64,000 nt of DNA from Alviniconcha marisindica (lineage: Eukaryota > Mollusca > Gastropoda > Provannidae). The notes beneath the pieces were generated by a model. It saw only the letters and a program-made list of their open reading frames with translations, searched no databases and was not told the DNA's origin. Both the position numbers and the translations under genes were made by a program. The stretch lies in contig JABMCL010001133.1 of the NCBI GenBank assembly GCA_018857735.1, positions 310,001 through 374,000 of the forward strand, given 5' to 3'. Positions 61,110 to 64,000 of this stretch are shown one piece after another. The first letter of the stretch is position 1, and every line of letters starts with the position of its first letter.

Positions 61110-61977
61110 TTAGTAAGGCTGCTGAAGACCAGTGGGACTAACTATTAAGTGTCACGAAAACTGACTGGCATCAGGGCAAAACTTAAAGGGGATCCGAAGC
61201 CAAGAAGGATCACGGGCCCTAGCAATGGAGTAAATTAAAGCAGCTGACACGCAGCTGCAGCTTTCTCTTCCGGATCAATAACAATCGACGTGTGAAACTC
61301 ACGAAAACACGACCGTGAGTGCTGCCATTTAGTGCCACGCAGTCTGTGTCGGTGACGCCATGAACAACTTGATCGGCATAGTTCTGGTTTTTTAGTCAGT
61401 GATATTCAGCGTGGCCTGGTGTATATGTTGTTTTGTTGGTGCGGATGGGCGTACTATACTAGTTGATGTGTGTCGGTGTTGTCGTTTGCTTATTTTTTAT
61501 ATTACAAAAACAAAAAAACAAAAACATTATTTTATCATTTCTTGAGAAAGTCTCTCTTGCCGCTTTTCGAGAACTTTCCTTGTTGCAGAACTTGGTTAAT
61601 TTGAATTCTGAATTTGTATGTTACCCAAGCAGAGGCGGAGTTTGGACTTGAACCCAGACATGTCCGAAATCACACACCCTGTCTCTGAACTGCATGCTGG
61701 CCTTTTATTCCAATGGGAACCCAGCGGGCATGAAATTGGGTGCGCTTTCGTGCTCCCCTGGCTGAAAGTGGATCAAAGAATTTCTGGTTCTTTTGCGTCT
61801 TTCTTTCTTTTTTTCTGCTGAGGATTTTCTTTTTCTGTTCTTTTTTTTATTTTTATGAAAACGGTATTTTGAAAGAGATGTTGCTTTTTGCTCTACAGAA
61901 GCATTAAGTTTCTTGTTAGCGTGGAGAAAATTACATCTTGGATGTAAACTTAAAAAAATAATTTATCAAGCGTCTTG

Positions 61978-61978
<1 letters not shown>

Positions 61979-62035
<57 letters not shown>

Positions 62036-62086
62036 ATTCTCACACACACGCACGCACGTAGTCACACACGCACGCACGCACGCACA

Positions 62087-62143
<57 letters not shown>
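61979..62143 (+). repeat. CA/ACGC microsatellite
   Basis: Two (CA)n blocks separated by ACGC and CACACG units (62040-62090). Confidence 0.96.
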
Positions 62144-62148
<5 letters not shown>

Positions 62149-62427
62149 CTCTCCGCCTCTTCAACATGCAGTAGGTCCTACTGCCATTGCTCAGTGATTT
62201 GTTGTCTGACATAGCCCATAACCCACAAACTATGCATGGCAAATGACTGCGGATGTCGTGACATTTCGCGCACCATGAGCGTATTAATGGCAGATTGGAC
62301 AGATAGAGTTGATAAATTTCCTGCACGTGAAACTCGGGGATCAGACTTTGACATTCACATTGACTTCGTGGGGAAAAAAAGTATCTGTGTGACTGTATTA
62401 TATACGCACGGTTACACGCACCTACGA

Positions 62428-62428
<1 letters not shown>

Positions 62429-62488
<60 letters not shown>

Positions 62489-62531
62489 GAGACTCGAACT
62501 CGAAAACTTTAATACTCAAGGATAGTAGCGT

Positions 62532-62593
<62 letters not shown>

Positions 62594-62693
62594 TCGAACT
62601 CGAACTCGAAAACTTTAATACTCAAGGATAGTAGCGTCAGAGAGAGTGAGAGAACTCGAACTCGAAAACTTTAATACTCAAGGATAGTAGCGT

Positions 62694-62748
<55 letters not shown>

Positions 62749-62838
62749 ACTCGAACTCGAAAACTTTAATACTCAAGGATAGTAGCGTAGAGAGGAGAGA
62801 CTCGAACTCGAAAACTTTAATATCAAGGATAGTAGCGT

Positions 62839-62898
<60 letters not shown>
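62429..62898 (-). repeat. GA-rich higher-order array with five short element copies
   Basis: Five copies of 'aactcgaactcgaaaacttt' / 'aatactcaaggatagtagcg' (near 62489, 62591, 62656, 62748 and 62800) are separated by GA tracts of differing length. Each is the tail end of the CT-tailed element (59712-59822). The array therefore grew by tandem duplication of one truncated insertion. Confidence 0.85.
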
Positions 62899-62901
<3 letters not shown>

Positions 62902-64000
62902 GGATGGGGTGGGGGTGAGGGTTAGACGGAGGGACGAACGAACAGAAAGACCTCGTCCTCATTAATCATTGTTATCTTCGGTGTAATTGAGACCGTTTAC
63001 CTCGTTAAAATTCTCCCTGATATAACCATCATGGTTGATTGGGCTAACGCCCATTGATTAGTACTAATTATCTATCTGTCCTCGTTAAAATCCAATTACT
63101 CACCCTGTTTTCTCTTACTCTCGAATGGAGGCCGGGGATGTCTGATGCCCTCTGGAATCTCTGGGCCGTCGATTGATTCCCCTTTCCAATCTCCTGTCTT
63201 GTTCTTCTACCTAGTGATCTTGCTCTTTCTGTCGTCGTTCTTCTGATAATGGTCCATTTTTAAAATATATTTTTTATGTTGTAGTTGTTGTTGTTTGTTT
63301 GTTTGTTTGGTTGTTTTGGTTGTTGTTGTTGGTTTTTGTTTTTGTTTTTGCTTTGCTGCTTCACAAAGGTCTCCAATAAAGTTTGTGTGAAGCTTGATGA
63401 CGGCGAAATAGGTGTAAAAATGGTATCGTGGGCCACATATTCAGAGTTAGACGATAGGCTTCCTAAAGTAGCAACGCCACGGGCTACCTATGTTTACATA
63501 TACATCTAGGACGCTGTCACGATACAAACTACATGCTACGCTCAACGCTGACAAGTTTGTACGTTTACAAAATACATAGGTTTTATTCATATGTTCTTTA
63601 CCGCTACCATTCCTTCGGAACTGCTAAAGAGATATGCACTGATATAGTAAAACAAATGCAAATGAGAGATTATATTGTAATTTACGCACAGTACCCAGAA
63701 AATGTAAGACAACAATTCGGTGTGTGGAAACTATTCCAGGTCAGAATGATGAAAGAGTATGTGGTAGGCCTATGTTAGCGGAAGGCAGCACACTTTAACC
63801 ATTAAGACTACACAGAACACAGTCCTCGAAGACAGCAACCTTTAACTATGCAGAATACACAGAACTCAATCCTCGGAAACAGCGCACTTTCTCTCCTTCG
63901 AAGACGAGACCTGCACTTGCAAGGGAGACCACTGCCGCGAGCAGCATGTACGACCTTGTCCCGCCAATGCCGGTATACGCATCAGCCCCGGGTCTCGTCG
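62899..64000. other. Right end of the window, intron 5, no gene recognised
   Basis: Mostly unique sequence, with an inverted GCCCAGTCAACC-type motif near 63012, TTG-rich text at 63285-63345 and a duplicated 'acacagaac(a/t)cagtcctcg' phrase at 63811-63876. TMEM135 exon 6 was looked for on the + strand and not seen. Confidence 0.7.

Noticed and set aside
61620..61690. tRNA-like SINE head
   Set aside because: Only a weak 'ttgaaccc' word; no convincing A box or second copy in the window.
63285..63509. ORF considered as TMEM135 exon 6
   Set aside because: Its residues (KLDDGEIGVKMVSWATYSEL) do not resemble the hydrophobic segment expected after exon 5, and the splice sites are poor.

Overview
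The window is eukaryotic nuclear DNA, most likely from a mollusc and probably a gastropod. That placement is an inference. It rests on a spliced animal gene with long introns, very dense dinucleotide microsatellites, tRNA-derived SINEs, and short dispersed repeats of the 'GCCCAGTCAACC' type that I associate with gastropod genomes. There is no operon structure, bacterial gene, CRISPR array or rRNA gene.

One gene can be read with confidence: the 5' half of a TMEM135 homologue (peroxisomal/mitochondrial membrane protein) on the + strand. Five coding exons lie at 19123-19269, 26232-26359, 28846-28935, 39380-39413 and 55279-55344. They join in frame into 155 codons with GT/AG introns, and the gene continues beyond the right edge. 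Introns are 7.0, 2.5, 10.4 and 15.9 kb. Exon 4 is a 34-nt microexon.

Layout: 1-19 kb is intergenic and is the most repeat-rich part. It holds CA, GA, GACA and poly-G/poly-C tracts, a 53-58 bp minisatellite (3888-4668), a three-unit ~80-90 bp repeat (7198-7430), and a block at about 8.1-11.6 kb whose homopolymers look artificially lengthened. The TMEM135 5' end is at 19.1 kb. Intron 1 holds a SINE, a possible small two-exon nested gene or decayed transposon (22555-24221), and TA/CA tracts. Intron 3 carries SINE-like copies and a CpG-rich stretch (35460-35760). Intron 4 carries large complementary CA/TG and GA/CT tracts, two related minisatellites, several SINEs (two families with visible target-site duplications), a 1.1-kb minisatellite interrupted by one of those SINEs, and a ~97-bp tandem array that ends exactly at the exon 5 splice acceptor. 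Intron 5 (55345-64000) holds a non-LTR retrotransposon 3'-end remnant, a 115-nt poly-G run and GA-rich repeats.

The most unusual structure is the 54424-55278 array. Each unit carries a copy of the exon 5 3' splice site (branch-point-like sequence, pyrimidine tract, CAG/GCG) and, 37-39 nt further on, a usable-looking 5' splice site. Eight decoy acceptors therefore precede the real one. Seven of the eight candidate pseudo-exons meet a stop or change frame. The eighth (54887-54925) is 39 nt, open and in frame. It could add 13 residues to TMEM135 if spliced in.
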